Assembly: GCA_013140775.1 (NCBI GenBank)
Contig: JABFSA010000091.1
Span: 1-58,530 of the forward strand
Direction: 5' to 3'
Length of the DNA: 58,530 nucleotides
From: Acidobacteriota bacterium
GTDB taxonomy: Bacteria > Acidobacteriota > Vicinamibacteria > Vicinamibacterales > UBA2999
Under the pieces are notes generated by a model. That model was not told the DNA's origin. It did no database searches and worked only from the letters and a program-made list of their open reading frames with translations. Positions 51,690 to 58,530 of this stretch are shown in pieces (the stretch's first letter is position 1; the number at the start of each line of letters is the position of its first letter). The translations under genes were made by a program, and so were the position numbers.

Positions 51690-51995
51690 TCACTCGACGA
51701 TGTTGAGGATTTCGCGATAGCCCGTTTCCACCAGCGGCGACATTTTCGCGTAGTTCGCCTGGAAGTCCTTGTCGGCGAAAATCTTCGGCGCGTTGGTTTC
51801 CCAGGATGAGAGGTTGGGGATCGTCAGCTCCAGCACGAGCGTGTAGAACGGACCCGTCACGTCGGTGAGGATACGCGTCGAAAAGTCCACCCCGGCAAGC
51901 GCTCTTTTTTGAATGGCGACCGCTTCCTTCACGAGGGGAAGGGCTTCCTTGGTTTTTCCAAACTTCAGCTTGAATACATTGCGGATGAGGATCAT
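51690..51995 (-). CDS. Small dimeric alpha/beta-barrel-like protein
   Basis: The ATG at 51995 has a near-perfect ribosome site (AAGGAGGT at 52001-52008); 101 residues. The pattern MILIRNVFKLKFGKTKEA, then LTDVTGPFYTLVLEL and FQANYAKMSPLVETGYREIL, suits the ferredoxin-like dimeric barrels (NIPSNAP or antibiotic-monooxygenase-like). No catalytic residues can be named. It is a single-gene unit next to the tRNA-repeat islet and may be its chromosomal neighbour on the left. Confidence 0.6.
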   Translation of the reverse strand: MILIRNVFKLKFGKTKEALPLVKEAVAIQKRALAGVDFSTRILTDVTGPFYTLVLELTIPNLSSWETNAPKIFADKDFQANYAKMSPLVETGYREILNIVE

Positions 51996-52100
51996 TCGAG
52001 ACCTCCTTAGTGTGGGGTTTGTCGCGGTCCCTCATTATGCCCGTTCGAGGTGTGGCACATGTGAACACGCGGACCGTCGAACCTGCGACAATACGAGCGC

Positions 52101-52144
52101 CTCACCCTACGCCGGGGTGGCGAAACTGGCAGACGCACAGGACT
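52101..52144 (+). repeat. Left copy of 44-bp repeat: 5' half of tRNA-Leu(UAA)
   Basis: CTCACCCTAC (52101-52110) followed by bases 1-34 of tRNA-Leu (GCCGGGGTGG and so on to GACT) match 54456-54499 with a single difference (C versus A in the leader). The match stops exactly before the anticodon. Next to it lies a tyrosine recombinase remnant. It is probably an attachment-site-like scar. Confidence 0.85.
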
Positions 52145-52366
52145 ACGGCCGCTGGCCATCCGGGGAAGTTGCTACACGATCTCCGGCGTTCGGCGGTGCG
52201 AAACATGGAGCGGGCAGGGCTGTCTCGATCCGTGGCGATGCAGCTCACGGGACACAAGACCGAGGCGGTCTATCGAAGGTATGCGATCACGAGTGAAGCG
52301 GACTTGCGTGAAGGAGTCGCGCGCCTGAACTCTCCAAACACCCTCAGGAGCGAGAGGTCAGCGTAG
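52145..52366 (+). pseudogene. C-terminal remnant of a tyrosine recombinase (integrase)
   Basis: About 73 codons: GHPGKLLHDLRRSAVRNM carries the box-II HxxR, MQLTGHKTEAVYRRYAI the box-III His and the nucleophile Tyr of the lambda-integrase family, and DLREGVARLN the usual tail. The N-terminal DNA-binding domain and the first catalytic Arg are gone; the 5' edge is the exact end of the tRNA half repeat. The frame runs open upstream through the tRNA fragment, but that part is not integrase sequence. Nothing indicates that it is functional. Confidence 0.8.
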
Positions 52367-52421
52367 GGAGGGTCCGAAATCAAGGAGATTTTGGCTAAAC
52401 TCTCGTCCGAGGCCCTCTCCG

Positions 52422-53501
52422 TTGACTCTAGTTGCTGCGTTTCGCCAGAAAGAAACTCCGATTCTAATTGGCGATTTTCTCATCACAGCCGGCGCCACGG
52501 CGCGCGGATCACGTAAGAAGATTTGTCGAATCGCTGACAATTTTGCGATTGGCTGGACAGGGAACCTGCTCGCGGCCACGAGAGTAATTTCGGCGCTCCG
52601 AGGAAGGTTCAGAGGCGGCAGACCCACGGCGGCTGACGTCGAACGTTTCTTGACGACCTACCCCACGACAGATCTGGGCGATTTGCGTGTCCATATCATT
52701 GGGTGGATTCTTGCGGAGACCGACGTCTGTTTTTGCTGGAATAGCTCCTGGCCAACTCAGCTCTTCGAAGAGCCTTACCACTACGACGGATCGGGCGGAC
52801 CCCGTTTCATGCAGCGAGCGGGGGAAGATGGGCAACGGCCCCAGATCGGACATGCTGACCCAGTTGTGGCTGCGGTGTGTTCGGTTGGGCTGTTGATGCT
52901 GGACGAGATCACCTGGCGATCGAACCAGCAGGCCGGCTTCGGCTACGGGTATGAAATCTTATTTGCTCGAGATTCAGCCTTCCATTATGTCGATGGCATC
53001 ACCTGGGCGTTTGCACAAGCCTGCTTCTCACAGCAGGGAAAGTACATGCGCACCGATGTCGTACCCCGCGTGTGCACCAATCGGACATTCGGCGAGCTAT
53101 CCGTCTATCAAATTGACGAGCTGAATCCCGGTCACGATACGTTGCATTCGGACGTGGTTACTCCGCCCTTTGACTTCGACAGGGCTGAGGTGGATGGGCT
53201 GCTCCGTCGTCTACAAGGGCAGAATGCTCCTGTGGTTGGGGACCATCTTTGTCTGATGATGAATATGGTGCGTGACGCGGATACGCCCAATCCGCGCCCT
53301 ATCACGCCGCTGATTTTCACAAAATGGCCGGGTGACTCCGGTGAGCCCTTTGTTGACCTAACTTTCACGCCGAGCGGAGCGCAAGGACTCAACGGGACTT
53401 ACCACTTCAAGCTGCCAGACGGCCCTTTTCTTGAGCAAATTTTCGCGCGAGTGATGGCTGCCCGACTCAAGGGAAATGCGGACCCGAAACAATCGGCGTA
53501 G
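52422..53501 (+). CDS. Possible Ntn-hydrolase-fold protein (proteasome-like N-terminus), islet gene 1
   Basis: The 359-residue frame starts at a TTG directly followed by Thr. The first 60 residues read TLVAAFRQKETPILIGDF, then KICRIADNFAIGWTGNLLAA, which resembles the beta-strand/turn order of proteasome-type Ntn hydrolases (an N-terminal Thr nucleophile, a G-D-S/F turn, a Lys in the KI strand, a G-x-x-G turn). The rest (SVGLLMLDEITWRSNQQAG, HGDT-free, with YGYEILFARD) is unfamiliar. An in-frame upstream stretch exists, so the start and any propeptide are uncertain. Hand-counted GC of 140 bases from 52421 is about 51%. The next gene overlaps its end by 26 bases. Confidence 0.5.
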   Translation: MTLVAAFRQKETPILIGDFLITAGATARGSRKKICRIADNFAIGWTGNLLAATRVISALRGRFRGGRPTAADVERFLTTYPTTDLGDLRVHIIGWILAETDVCFCWNSSWPTQLFEEPYHYDGSGGPRFMQRAGEDGQRPQIGHADPVVAAVCSVGLLMLDEITWRSNQQAGFGYGYEILFARDSAFHYVDGITWAFAQACFSQQGKYMRTDVVPRVCTNRTFGELSVYQIDELNPGHDTLHSDVVTPPFDFDRAEVDGLLRRLQGQNAPVVGDHLCLMMNMVRDADTPNPRPITPLIFTKWPGDSGEPFVDLTFTPSGAQGLNGTYHFKLPDGPFLEQIFARVMAARLKGNADPKQSA

Positions 53502-54348
53502 TCCCGCTGCGCCTCGAATTGGCCGCACTCCGGTGCCATCGCTTCTGGCGTTATGCTGCGCCATCGCCTATGTCAGCGCGGCCAGTGAAGCTTCTCAGGC
53601 AACGCCAACCGCGAGCCAGAAGCTCGAGTACGCCTCCGGAACCTGCGAGTCAGCTCTGGAGCAGTACTGCTCAGGCCCAGAGTACAAGAGCTGGACGGCG
53701 TCGGAGATCTCGGAAGTGGATGATGCGATCGCCGACATTTCCGCCACTGTCAATGGAAGGACGGTTATTCTCCAGGCGCGAGTTCCCAAGTTGCGTCGGA
53801 AGTCGAACGATGCGGCGAACCCGACTGCTAATGGGATTTCCATAGTAGGAGACGGGTTCAAGTTCATCGCATTAACCGATCGTTTCTTTGAGCATTCGGG
53901 TTTGCGCGATCGCTGGAGTGGCGCGCCAGGGTATCGACTGCAGACGCGAATCTTACTGCACGAGATCTTTCATGCCCTGGACGAAGGCGGTAGATTCTCC
54001 GAACAGAACGCTGAGTTCCTCGCTCTGGTCGGCTATCGGTTGGGTGCCGACAATAGTCTCGCGCTACCGGTGACAAGAGATCTGGCGCTGCTCTTCGGCG
54101 AGATCAACGGTCTACGCCAGAAAGGTGAACATGCGAAAGCTTGGGACTTGGAGAGGCGTATTGGCCGGATGCTGTCGGAGACTTTGTTCCCTACGCTGCT
54201 CCCTTCTGTTGGAGCTTTCGTGGGGCCAAAGGATGGGTTCGCTGAAATAGGTGCTCATTTGGTTCTGGATCCCACCGCTCGGCAATATCTGAACCCGAGA
54301 GTGGTCGAGTATTTCGACAGGACTCTTTTCACCGAGACTGCGCGATAG
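53476..54348 (+). CDS. Exported zincin-like protein with HEIFH motif, islet gene 2
   Basis: The 290-residue product has an Arg-rich start followed by a hydrophobic core (SLLALCCAIAYVSAA), a likely signal peptide; a GTG 18 codons in is an alternative start. The mature part has two Cys in TCESALEQYCSG near 50, KFIALTDRFFEHS near 120, and RILLHEIFHALDEGG with H162, E163 and H166 as a zinc site, followed by Glu176 or Glu180 as a possible third ligand. No known peptidase family is recognised with confidence. The start lies inside the previous gene, so the pair is coupled. A secreted or periplasmic metalloprotease is the best guess. Confidence 0.6.
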   Translation: MRTRNNRRSPAAPRIGRTPVPSLLALCCAIAYVSAASEASQATPTASQKLEYASGTCESALEQYCSGPEYKSWTASEISEVDDAIADISATVNGRTVILQARVPKLRRKSNDAANPTANGISIVGDGFKFIALTDRFFEHSGLRDRWSGAPGYRLQTRILLHEIFHALDEGGRFSEQNAEFLALVGYRLGADNSLALPVTRDLALLFGEINGLRQKGEHAKAWDLERRIGRMLSETLFPTLLPSVGAFVGPKDGFAEIGAHLVLDPTARQYLNPRVVEYFDRTLFTETAR

Positions 54349-54455
54349 TCGTGCGCGCCGGCGTTGTCGCAGGGACAAATCGCGGGGACAAGGCGCAAAG
54401 AGCAAGGGCGAGGCCAGCGCAGCAATCCTCGTAACTGACTGATAGCATTAGACCG

Positions 54456-54499
54456 CTCACCATACGCCGGGGTGGCGAAACTGGCAGACGCACAGGACT
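54456..54499 (+). repeat. Right copy of 44-bp repeat, overlapping tRNA-Leu
   Basis: This is the second copy of the repeat described at 52101-52144. It includes ten bases upstream of the tRNA and the first 34 bases of it, ending immediately before the anticodon. The 2.3 kb between the copies holds the integrase remnant and the two islet genes. Confidence 0.85.
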
Positions 54500-54551
54500 T
54501 AAAATCCTGGGTCCTGAAAAGGACGTGTGGGTTCGATCCCCGCCCCCGGCA
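54466..54551 (+). tRNA. tRNA-Leu (anticodon TAA)
   Basis: The 7-bp acceptor stem GCCGGGG pairs with CCCCGGC, discriminator A at 54551. The anticodon stem CAGGA/TCCTG holds the loop CTTAAAA with anticodon TAA at 54500-54502. A long variable arm (GGGTCCTGAAAAGGACGT region) marks the class II type, and the T arm is GTGGG-TTCGATC-CCCGC. CCA is not encoded. The gene appears intact and decodes UUA/UUG. Its 5' half is duplicated at 52111-52144. Confidence 0.95.
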
Positions 54552-54736
54552 CTCGCCTCACGCCGCTCGGCATCGTGCCGGGGGCGAAGCTCAGGCACGC
54601 CGCAATGGGCTGCACCCATCGCGAGCGGGCACGATCCCCGTCGTCATCGAACTCGCCTCACGGCGCTCGGCATCGTGTCGGGCGCGGAGCTCAGGCACGC
54701 CGCGACGGGCTGCACCATCGCGAGCGGGCACGATCC
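54551..54736 (+). repeat. Two tandem 87-bp direct repeats after tRNA-Leu
   Basis: Units at 54551-54637 and 54651-54736 start ACTCGCCTCACG and end GGGCACGATCC, with a period of 100 bases and only scattered differences. The first unit begins at the discriminator base of the tRNA. They hold no convincing coding sequence; frames crossing them are open only because of high GC. Origin unknown. Confidence 0.75.
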
Positions 54737-54777
54737 AGACATACAATCGGCCCGTTTCAGGCGCACCCAGGATCCCT

Positions 54778-55182
54778 ATGGCATACGACGAGCAGCTGGC
54801 GAATCGCATTCGAGGCGCGTTCGGCACCAGGCAGGACGTCACCGAGCGCAGGATGTTCGGCGGTCTCACCTTCCTCGTTCATGGCCGGATGTGCTGCGGC
54901 ATCGTGGGAAACGATCTGATGGTGCGAATCCCAGGCGATGAATTCGAAGCCGTCCTGCGCAGGCGGCACGTGAGACCCATGGATTTCACGGGCAAGCCGC
55001 TCAAAGGATTCGTGTACGTCTCGCCACCAGGCTTCCGCACACCCGCGGCACTCCTGGCCTGGCTGGCGTACGGCGAACGGGTCGCTGAAGCGAAAGCGGT
55101 GAAGCCCGCCCCTCGCGGTCCGCGCGCCTCGACGAGAGCGCCGGGTGGCGCCGCCTTGCGGACTCGGTCGACTCGAGGGTGA
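54778..55182 (+). CDS. TfoX N-terminal domain protein
   Basis: The ATG at 54778 gives 134 residues; the frame is open upstream through the tandem repeats but without family sequence. RRMFGGLTFLVHGRMCCGIVG near residue 23, quoted as RRMFGGLTFLV, LMVRIPGDEFEAVL near 48 and PMDFTGKPLKGFVYVS near 65 are TfoX-N family blocks. The basic, Ala/Arg/Pro-rich tail (about 105-134) could bind nucleic acid. TfoX/Sxy proteins with both domains regulate competence; single N-domain versions like this have no established role. Confidence 0.85.
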   Translation: MAYDEQLANRIRGAFGTRQDVTERRMFGGLTFLVHGRMCCGIVGNDLMVRIPGDEFEAVLRRRHVRPMDFTGKPLKGFVYVSPPGFRTPAALLAWLAYGERVAEAKAVKPAPRGPRASTRAPGGAALRTRSTRG

Positions 55183-55230
55183 CGCCCCGAATCCCGTGAT
55201 GCGTGCGTTTCCTTTGCGAGAGGCTGATTG

Positions 55231-56295
55231 TCAGCGTGGTGCGCCTGCCGGCGTCGCTCGCTCGGTGTCGAGTTGGCGCACCTTCACGCTGTAGGCGACC
55301 GGTACCGCCTTCGAGAGGTAGCACGTCGTGTCATCGCACGCCTGATACTCCAGGACACCGGTGATCGACACGTTCTCCACGGATGCGAGGGCCTTTCGTG
55401 CATCCGGCGACGCATCGAAAGACACGTCCTGGGTCAACCTGAACGGTTTCTGGAATACCTCGACGCGTTCGTTCAGCGGCTTGAACACGTAGATCTCTGA
55501 CGCCGGGTACCGTACCGGACGCATCTGCAGGAATGGCTGCGCGTTCAGCCGAAACGCGACGACCTTGTAGTCGTGGTTGCCTGGAGCATAGACGTGCATC
55601 CCGGGACGGGGCGTGATGTCGGCGACGATTGAAAACAACGAGCCCGGTGCGACCACCTGATCGCTGACGTAGGTGGTCATGGCCATGTGGTCCGTCGTGA
55701 TCTGCTGGGCATCGACCGCGCGATCGGCGTCTCCGAGCTTCAGCAGAATGCTCGACACCGTATTCCGCTCCTGATACGCCTCTTCGAAGAATCGCGCGGT
55801 CACCACCCCTCTTCGATTGACGATGAACGTCCCCGGAAAGGGGATGCCGTAATTGGTCGAGGTCGGGTCGACGGTCGTATTGAGGATGCCGAACGTCTTG
55901 ATGGTGGCCGAACCCGAGTCCGACAACAGCGGAAATGTGATGCTTCGGCGCCGTGAGAAGTCGGCCAGAATGGCGGGAGAGTCGTAGGTCACCACGGCCA
56001 GTCCGAGCCCCTTCTTCCTGAGATCCGGCAGGCGCGACTGCAACTCCACCAGCTGCGTCTTGCAGTAGGGGCACCAGTCTGCCGACCGCGAGAAGACCAG
56101 CATCAGACCGTTCGGGCCCATGAGCCCGTCGCGGGTCCACATCGCACCGCGTTGGTCCTGCAGGCGGAAGTTCGCGATCGTCTCGCCGACCTGTGGACCG
56201 AGCTTCGTCACGTCGATCCTCGCCGGCGCCGATTGACCGAACGCTGTTGCCGAGAGGACGACGAGTACAACACTGGAGAGCATCAGATCGCGCAT
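55231..56295 (-). CDS. Exported redoxin fused to a DsbD-alpha-like domain
   Basis: The ATG at 56295 (GAGGTAG upstream) opens a signal peptide ending at TAFGQ; 354 residues. Residues about 30-190 are an AhpC/TSA-type thioredoxin fold with SADWCPYCKTQ (Cys75, Cys78), then LAVVTYDSPAIL and GTFIVNRRGVV. Residues about 210-345 resemble the N-terminal domain of DsbD (VAPGSLFSIVADITPRPGMHVYAPG, given in parts, and YQACDDTTCYLS with a Cys pair). A periplasmic thiol-disulfide enzyme that both receives and passes on reducing power is suggested. It lies 81 bases after the anti-sigma gene in the same direction, so it may belong to the sigma operon. Confidence 0.82.
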   Translation of the reverse strand: MRDLMLSSVVLVVLSATAFGQSAPARIDVTKLGPQVGETIANFRLQDQRGAMWTRDGLMGPNGLMLVFSRSADWCPYCKTQLVELQSRLPDLRKKGLGLAVVTYDSPAILADFSRRRSITFPLLSDSGSATIKTFGILNTTVDPTSTNYGIPFPGTFIVNRRGVVTARFFEEAYQERNTVSSILLKLGDADRAVDAQQITTDHMAMTTYVSDQVVAPGSLFSIVADITPRPGMHVYAPGNHDYKVVAFRLNAQPFLQMRPVRYPASEIYVFKPLNERVEVFQKPFRLTQDVSFDASPDARKALASVENVSITGVLEYQACDDTTCYLSKAVPVAYSVKVRQLDTERATPAGAPR

Positions 56296-56376
56296 GGCTA
56301 CCTCGTTATCGTGCGCAGGATGACGGAGACAACGCTGCAGTGACGACTGGATCGGCAGGCGACGCACGTCGAGCGG

Positions 56377-56625
56377 TCATCGGCCGCCCTCGCCCAACGG
56401 CAGAAGCCGCTGAACCACCTTCGCCTCGAAATCCTCTGGCAATTCGCGTTCGAAGGCCAGGCCAGCTGCACGGGCCGCCCGGGCGATGGTATCGACCTGC
56501 TGTCGGAACGTGCGGCAGTGACCACACATCGCGAGATGCATACGGACGAACAGCCGGCGCATGAGGGGCGCCCCCGCCAACCCGCCGGTGGCGACCAGCA
56601 TCGACACCTCGTGACATGTCATCAT
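56377..56625 (-). CDS. Zinc-finger anti-sigma factor
   Basis: The ATG at 56625 overlaps the sigma-factor stop in an ATGA, the classic sign of coupled translation; 82 residues (a longer frame to 56658 is possible). TCHEVSML near the start and HLAMCGHC (H30, C34, C37) form the HxxxCxxC zinc motif of ZAS-type anti-sigma factors. The C-terminal half is helical (EDFEAKVVQRLL). There is no membrane segment, so it is a soluble regulator that would hold the ECF sigma factor until a redox or metal signal is sensed. Confidence 0.85.
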   Translation of the reverse strand: MMTCHEVSMLVATGGLAGAPLMRRLFVRMHLAMCGHCRTFRQQVDTIARAARAAGLAFERELPEDFEAKVVQRLLPLGEGGR

Positions 56626-57218
56626 CGCGATCGGCCCCAGCCCTTCCGTTCGAGACATTCCCGCAATTTCATCCGTGCTCGATGGAACAGTACACCGATG
56701 TGAGTGACGGTCTGCCCGGAAATCTTACAGACCTCCGCCGCGGAGAGTTCCTCGACCTGCCGAAGCTGGAACACGTCTCGCTGGACAGGTGACAAGCCTT
56801 CCAGGCAAGCCTGGATCGCCCTGGCCGTCTCGTGTGCGGTTGCCTGCCGGTCCGGCGCGATCGGCGGTCGGACCCAGTGGCCCCGCGCGTCGAACTGCGA
56901 CTCGAAGACGTCGTCGATCGGGTCGTTCAATTCCTCACGGCTGACCGTGCGGCGGCGCTCCTGGGACTTGTGGTGCAGGATACCAAACAACCAGGTGCCG
57001 ACCTGGGCGCGGCCCTCGAACCGCTCGAGCGAGCCGATGAATGTCACGAAGACGTCCTGCACGAGATCTTCGGCTTCCTGCGTCGAATAGCCCATGCCTC
57101 GCGCGGCGCGGTAGAGTCGCCGGCCCTGTTCGTCAACGACCGACCGCAACGTTTCGGGATCTCGCCGCCTGAGACGCGCCAGATAGGTGTCATCCAGTTG
57201 GACCACTCCTCCAATCAT
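56622..57218 (-). CDS. ECF RNA polymerase sigma factor
   Basis: The ATG at 57218 gives 198 residues; a GTG at 57227 and later starts are possible. Region 2 covers about 25-95 (LYRAARGMGYSTQEAEDLVQDVF in parts: QEAEDLVQDVFVTF, then RAQVGTWLFGILHHK) and region 4 about 130-190 (GLSPVQRDVFQLRQVEELSAAE in parts: LSPVQRDVFQLRQ, and THIGVLFHRARMKLRE). It directs RNA polymerase to a stress regulon. It is followed by its anti-sigma factor and diverges from the bufferin genes across about 150 bases, so those genes are likely targets. Confidence 0.9.
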   Translation of the reverse strand: MIGGVVQLDDTYLARLRRRDPETLRSVVDEQGRRLYRAARGMGYSTQEAEDLVQDVFVTFIGSLERFEGRAQVGTWLFGILHHKSQERRRTVSREELNDPIDDVFESQFDARGHWVRPPIAPDRQATAHETARAIQACLEGLSPVQRDVFQLRQVEELSAAEVCKISGQTVTHIGVLFHRARMKLRECLERKGWGRSR

Positions 57219-57366
57219 ACAGACCACGTCGGGAGGCCCTCAGAGGCCTCACGAGGTCTGCCGTCGCGTCGGCAGTAATGTTTGGCGGTCGTCTTGCACT
57301 CACTTCCAGGGTGACGAATCGCCGGGATGAACCTGGTTCGAGATCGGTCACCCGATGGAGTTCCTG

Positions 57367-57633
57367 ATGAATACACGTATCGTTCTTGCCTCAGCGTTCG
57401 CTGCTGCCATCGCCGCGCCTGTGTTGCTGTCGGCACAAAAGCCAGCCACGGCCCCTACCTTCAAAGCTGAGAAGTGCTACGGCATCGCCAGGGCCGGCAG
57501 TAACGACTGCGCCTCAACCGGCAACAACTCCTGCGGCGGAACATCGAAGCGGAACAGCGACACGAAGGCCTGGATCTTCGTGCCCGAAGGCTACTGCGAG
57601 CGCATCGTCGGCGGCAGCAAGACCGCCAAATAG
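57367..57633 (+). CDS. bufA1: Bufferin-type metallophore precursor (DUF2282)
   Basis: The ATG at 57367, with GGAG at 57359-57362, gives 88 residues; the frame also has an ATG at 57355. A signal peptide ends near LLSAQ. The mature peptide carries EKCYGIARAGSNDCAS, NNSCGGTS and WIFVPEGYCERIVGGS, with four Cys (37, 48, 56, 77), the pattern of DUF2282 periplasmic proteins now known as bufferins. Bufferins are ribosomally made, post-translationally modified peptides that bind metal such as copper. The maturase gene follows 24 bases later. Confidence 0.88.
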   Translation: MNTRIVLASAFAAAIAAPVLLSAQKPATAPTFKAEKCYGIARAGSNDCASTGNNSCGGTSKRNSDTKAWIFVPEGYCERIVGGSKTAK

Positions 57634-57657
57634 TGCCGGGAAAAGGGGGCCATCGCC

Positions 57658-58530
57658 ATGACATCGAGTGATCGCGTGCCGGCGCGCGCCGGCGTCGGTT
57701 TGAGACTGCCGCACATCGAGGAGGCGGTGGCCACCCGTCCGTCCGCGGGATGGTTCGAAATCCATCCCGAGAACTTCCTCGCCAATCCGCATGCAACCGA
57801 ACTGCTGCAGGAGCTGGCAGGACAGTATCCGATCTCGGTCCATACCGTAGGCCTGTCGGTCGGCACTGCCAGCGGGATCGACCGTGCCCACCTCAAGCGC
57901 GTCCGCGCGCTGATCGATCGCATCGACCCGGTGCTGGTATCAGGCCATCTGGCGTGGTCCACGCACGGCGCTGAATATCTGAACGATCTCCTGCCTCTGC
58001 CGTTCGACGACGAAACGCTCCGGATCGTCTCGGCTCAGCTGCGTGAGGTCCAGGATCAGATCGGGCGTTCGTATCTCCTCGAGAACCCGTCGAGCTATGT
58101 GGGTTTCGCCGGTTCAACCATGACCGAGGTGCAGTTCCTGAACGAACTGGTCGATCGCACCGGGTGCCGGTTGCTATGCGACGTGAGCAACGTCTACCTG
58201 AGCGCCCACAACATGGGGTACGACGCGCACGCCTACATCGATGGCTTGCCCGCCGAAGCGATTGCTGAGCTCCACCTCGGCGGCTTCACTCCTGAAGATG
58301 ACCCCGCCACACCAGGCGGTCTCGTGCTGATCGACACACACGCAAACGAGGTGACCAGCCCGGCGTGGGACCTGTACGCGTATGCCCTCGACCGGTTCGG
58401 CGCGAAGCCGACGCTCATCGAGTGGGACGACGACATTCCAGCGTTCGGGACGTTGCTGGGTCAGGCTGCCATGGCTGACGCAATTGCGGCGAAAGTGCTC
58501 GAGCCGGAGGCACAACGTGTCGCCGCTCGC
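57658..58530 (+). CDS. bufB: DUF692 (MNIO) bufferin maturase, cut by window end
   Basis: The ATG at 57658 follows AAAAGGGGG; 291 residues are present with no stop, so the gene continues beyond the window. RAGVGLRLPHIEEAV starts the DUF692 TIM barrel; the metal ligands seen are GWFEIHPENF near 31, SVHTVGLSVG near 60, SGHLAWS near 96, LENPSSYV near 141, CDVSNVYLSAHN near 175, ELHLGGF near 201 and IDTHANEV near 221. MNIO enzymes use an iron cluster and oxygen to rebuild Cys residues of the partner peptide. The usual next genes (a DUF2063 partner and a DoxX-type protein) would lie outside the window. Confidence 0.92.
   Translation, partial: MTSSDRVPARAGVGLRLPHIEEAVATRPSAGWFEIHPENFLANPHATELLQELAGQYPISVHTVGLSVGTASGIDRAHLKRVRALIDRIDPVLVSGHLAWSTHGAEYLNDLLPLPFDDETLRIVSAQLREVQDQIGRSYLLENPSSYVGFAGSTMTEVQFLNELVDRTGCRLLCDVSNVYLSAHNMGYDAHAYIDGLPAEAIAELHLGGFTPEDDPATPGGLVLIDTHANEVTSPAWDLYAYALDRFGAKPTLIEWDDDIPAFGTLLGQAAMADAIAAKVLEPEAQRVAAR

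Noticed and set aside
52010..52144. Upstream part of the integrase-remnant frame as coding
   Set aside because: It reads through the tRNA half repeat and its leader; integrase similarity begins only after 52144.

Overview
The window is a GC-rich chromosomal segment with dense gene packing on both strands. Its gene content points to an Acidobacteriota-like Gram-negative, possibly Vicinamibacteria. The signs are four TonB-dependent receptors (three of the long Oar-like kind with an N-terminal carboxypeptidase-regulatory-like domain), two DUF5916 outer-membrane-type proteins, a PadR regulator next to a permease-prefix-type membrane protein, a DUF6152 protein, and many exported hydrolases. This taxonomic reading is inference from gene families; no rRNA gene is present.

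Layout. 1-3.4 kb: the end of a phytase-like esterase gene, a REP-type palindrome pair, a broken DUF1697 gene, a YitT-type membrane protein, a YdeI/OmdA-type protein and an SGNH-type hydrolase. 3.5-17 kb: an outer-membrane uptake and catabolic region (TonB receptor, DUF5916 protein, exported amidohydrolase, then two Oar-like receptors in opposite orientation around an exported protein made of three RidA-like domains). 17.2-23.2 kb: YvcK, a lipoprotein with LVIVD-type repeats, an M28 peptidase, a shortened sulfotransferase and a YjbQ-like protein with an extra C-terminal domain. 23.3-30 kb: a single 6.66-kb gene joining a TamB-like inner-membrane/periplasmic protein to a POTRA plus Omp85 barrel protein. 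30.1-38.1 kb: housekeeping and stress genes (TPR, OsmC, HMG-CoA lyase, a zinc-ribbon microprotein, YihY, M48 protease, YyaL/DUF255, PhzF). 38.2-45.8 kb: an ABC-transporter remnant, the DUF6152 pair, PadR plus membrane protein, an alpha/beta hydrolase and another Oar-like receptor. 45.8-51.6 kb: VOC protein, two small exported proteins, rsmH coupled to a second DUF5916 protein, and a proline-rich lipoprotein.

52.1-54.55 kb is a small islet. A 44-bp repeat ending just before the anticodon of an intact tRNA-Leu(UAA) occurs again 2.36 kb upstream, where it abuts the C-terminal remnant of a tyrosine recombinase. Between the copies lie two unusual, lower-GC genes: a possible Ntn-hydrolase-fold protein and an exported zincin-like protein with an HEIFH motif.

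54.8-58.5 kb: a TfoX-N protein, then a leftward ECF sigma - zinc-finger anti-sigma - redoxin/DsbD-alpha operon, divergent from a bufferin-type metallophore precursor (DUF2282) and its DUF692/MNIO maturase, which is cut by the window edge. The arrangement suggests a metal- or redox-stress module.

The most noteworthy item is the TamB-Omp85 fusion. It would covalently link the inner-membrane anchor and the outer-membrane barrel of a translocation and assembly module that is normally two proteins.
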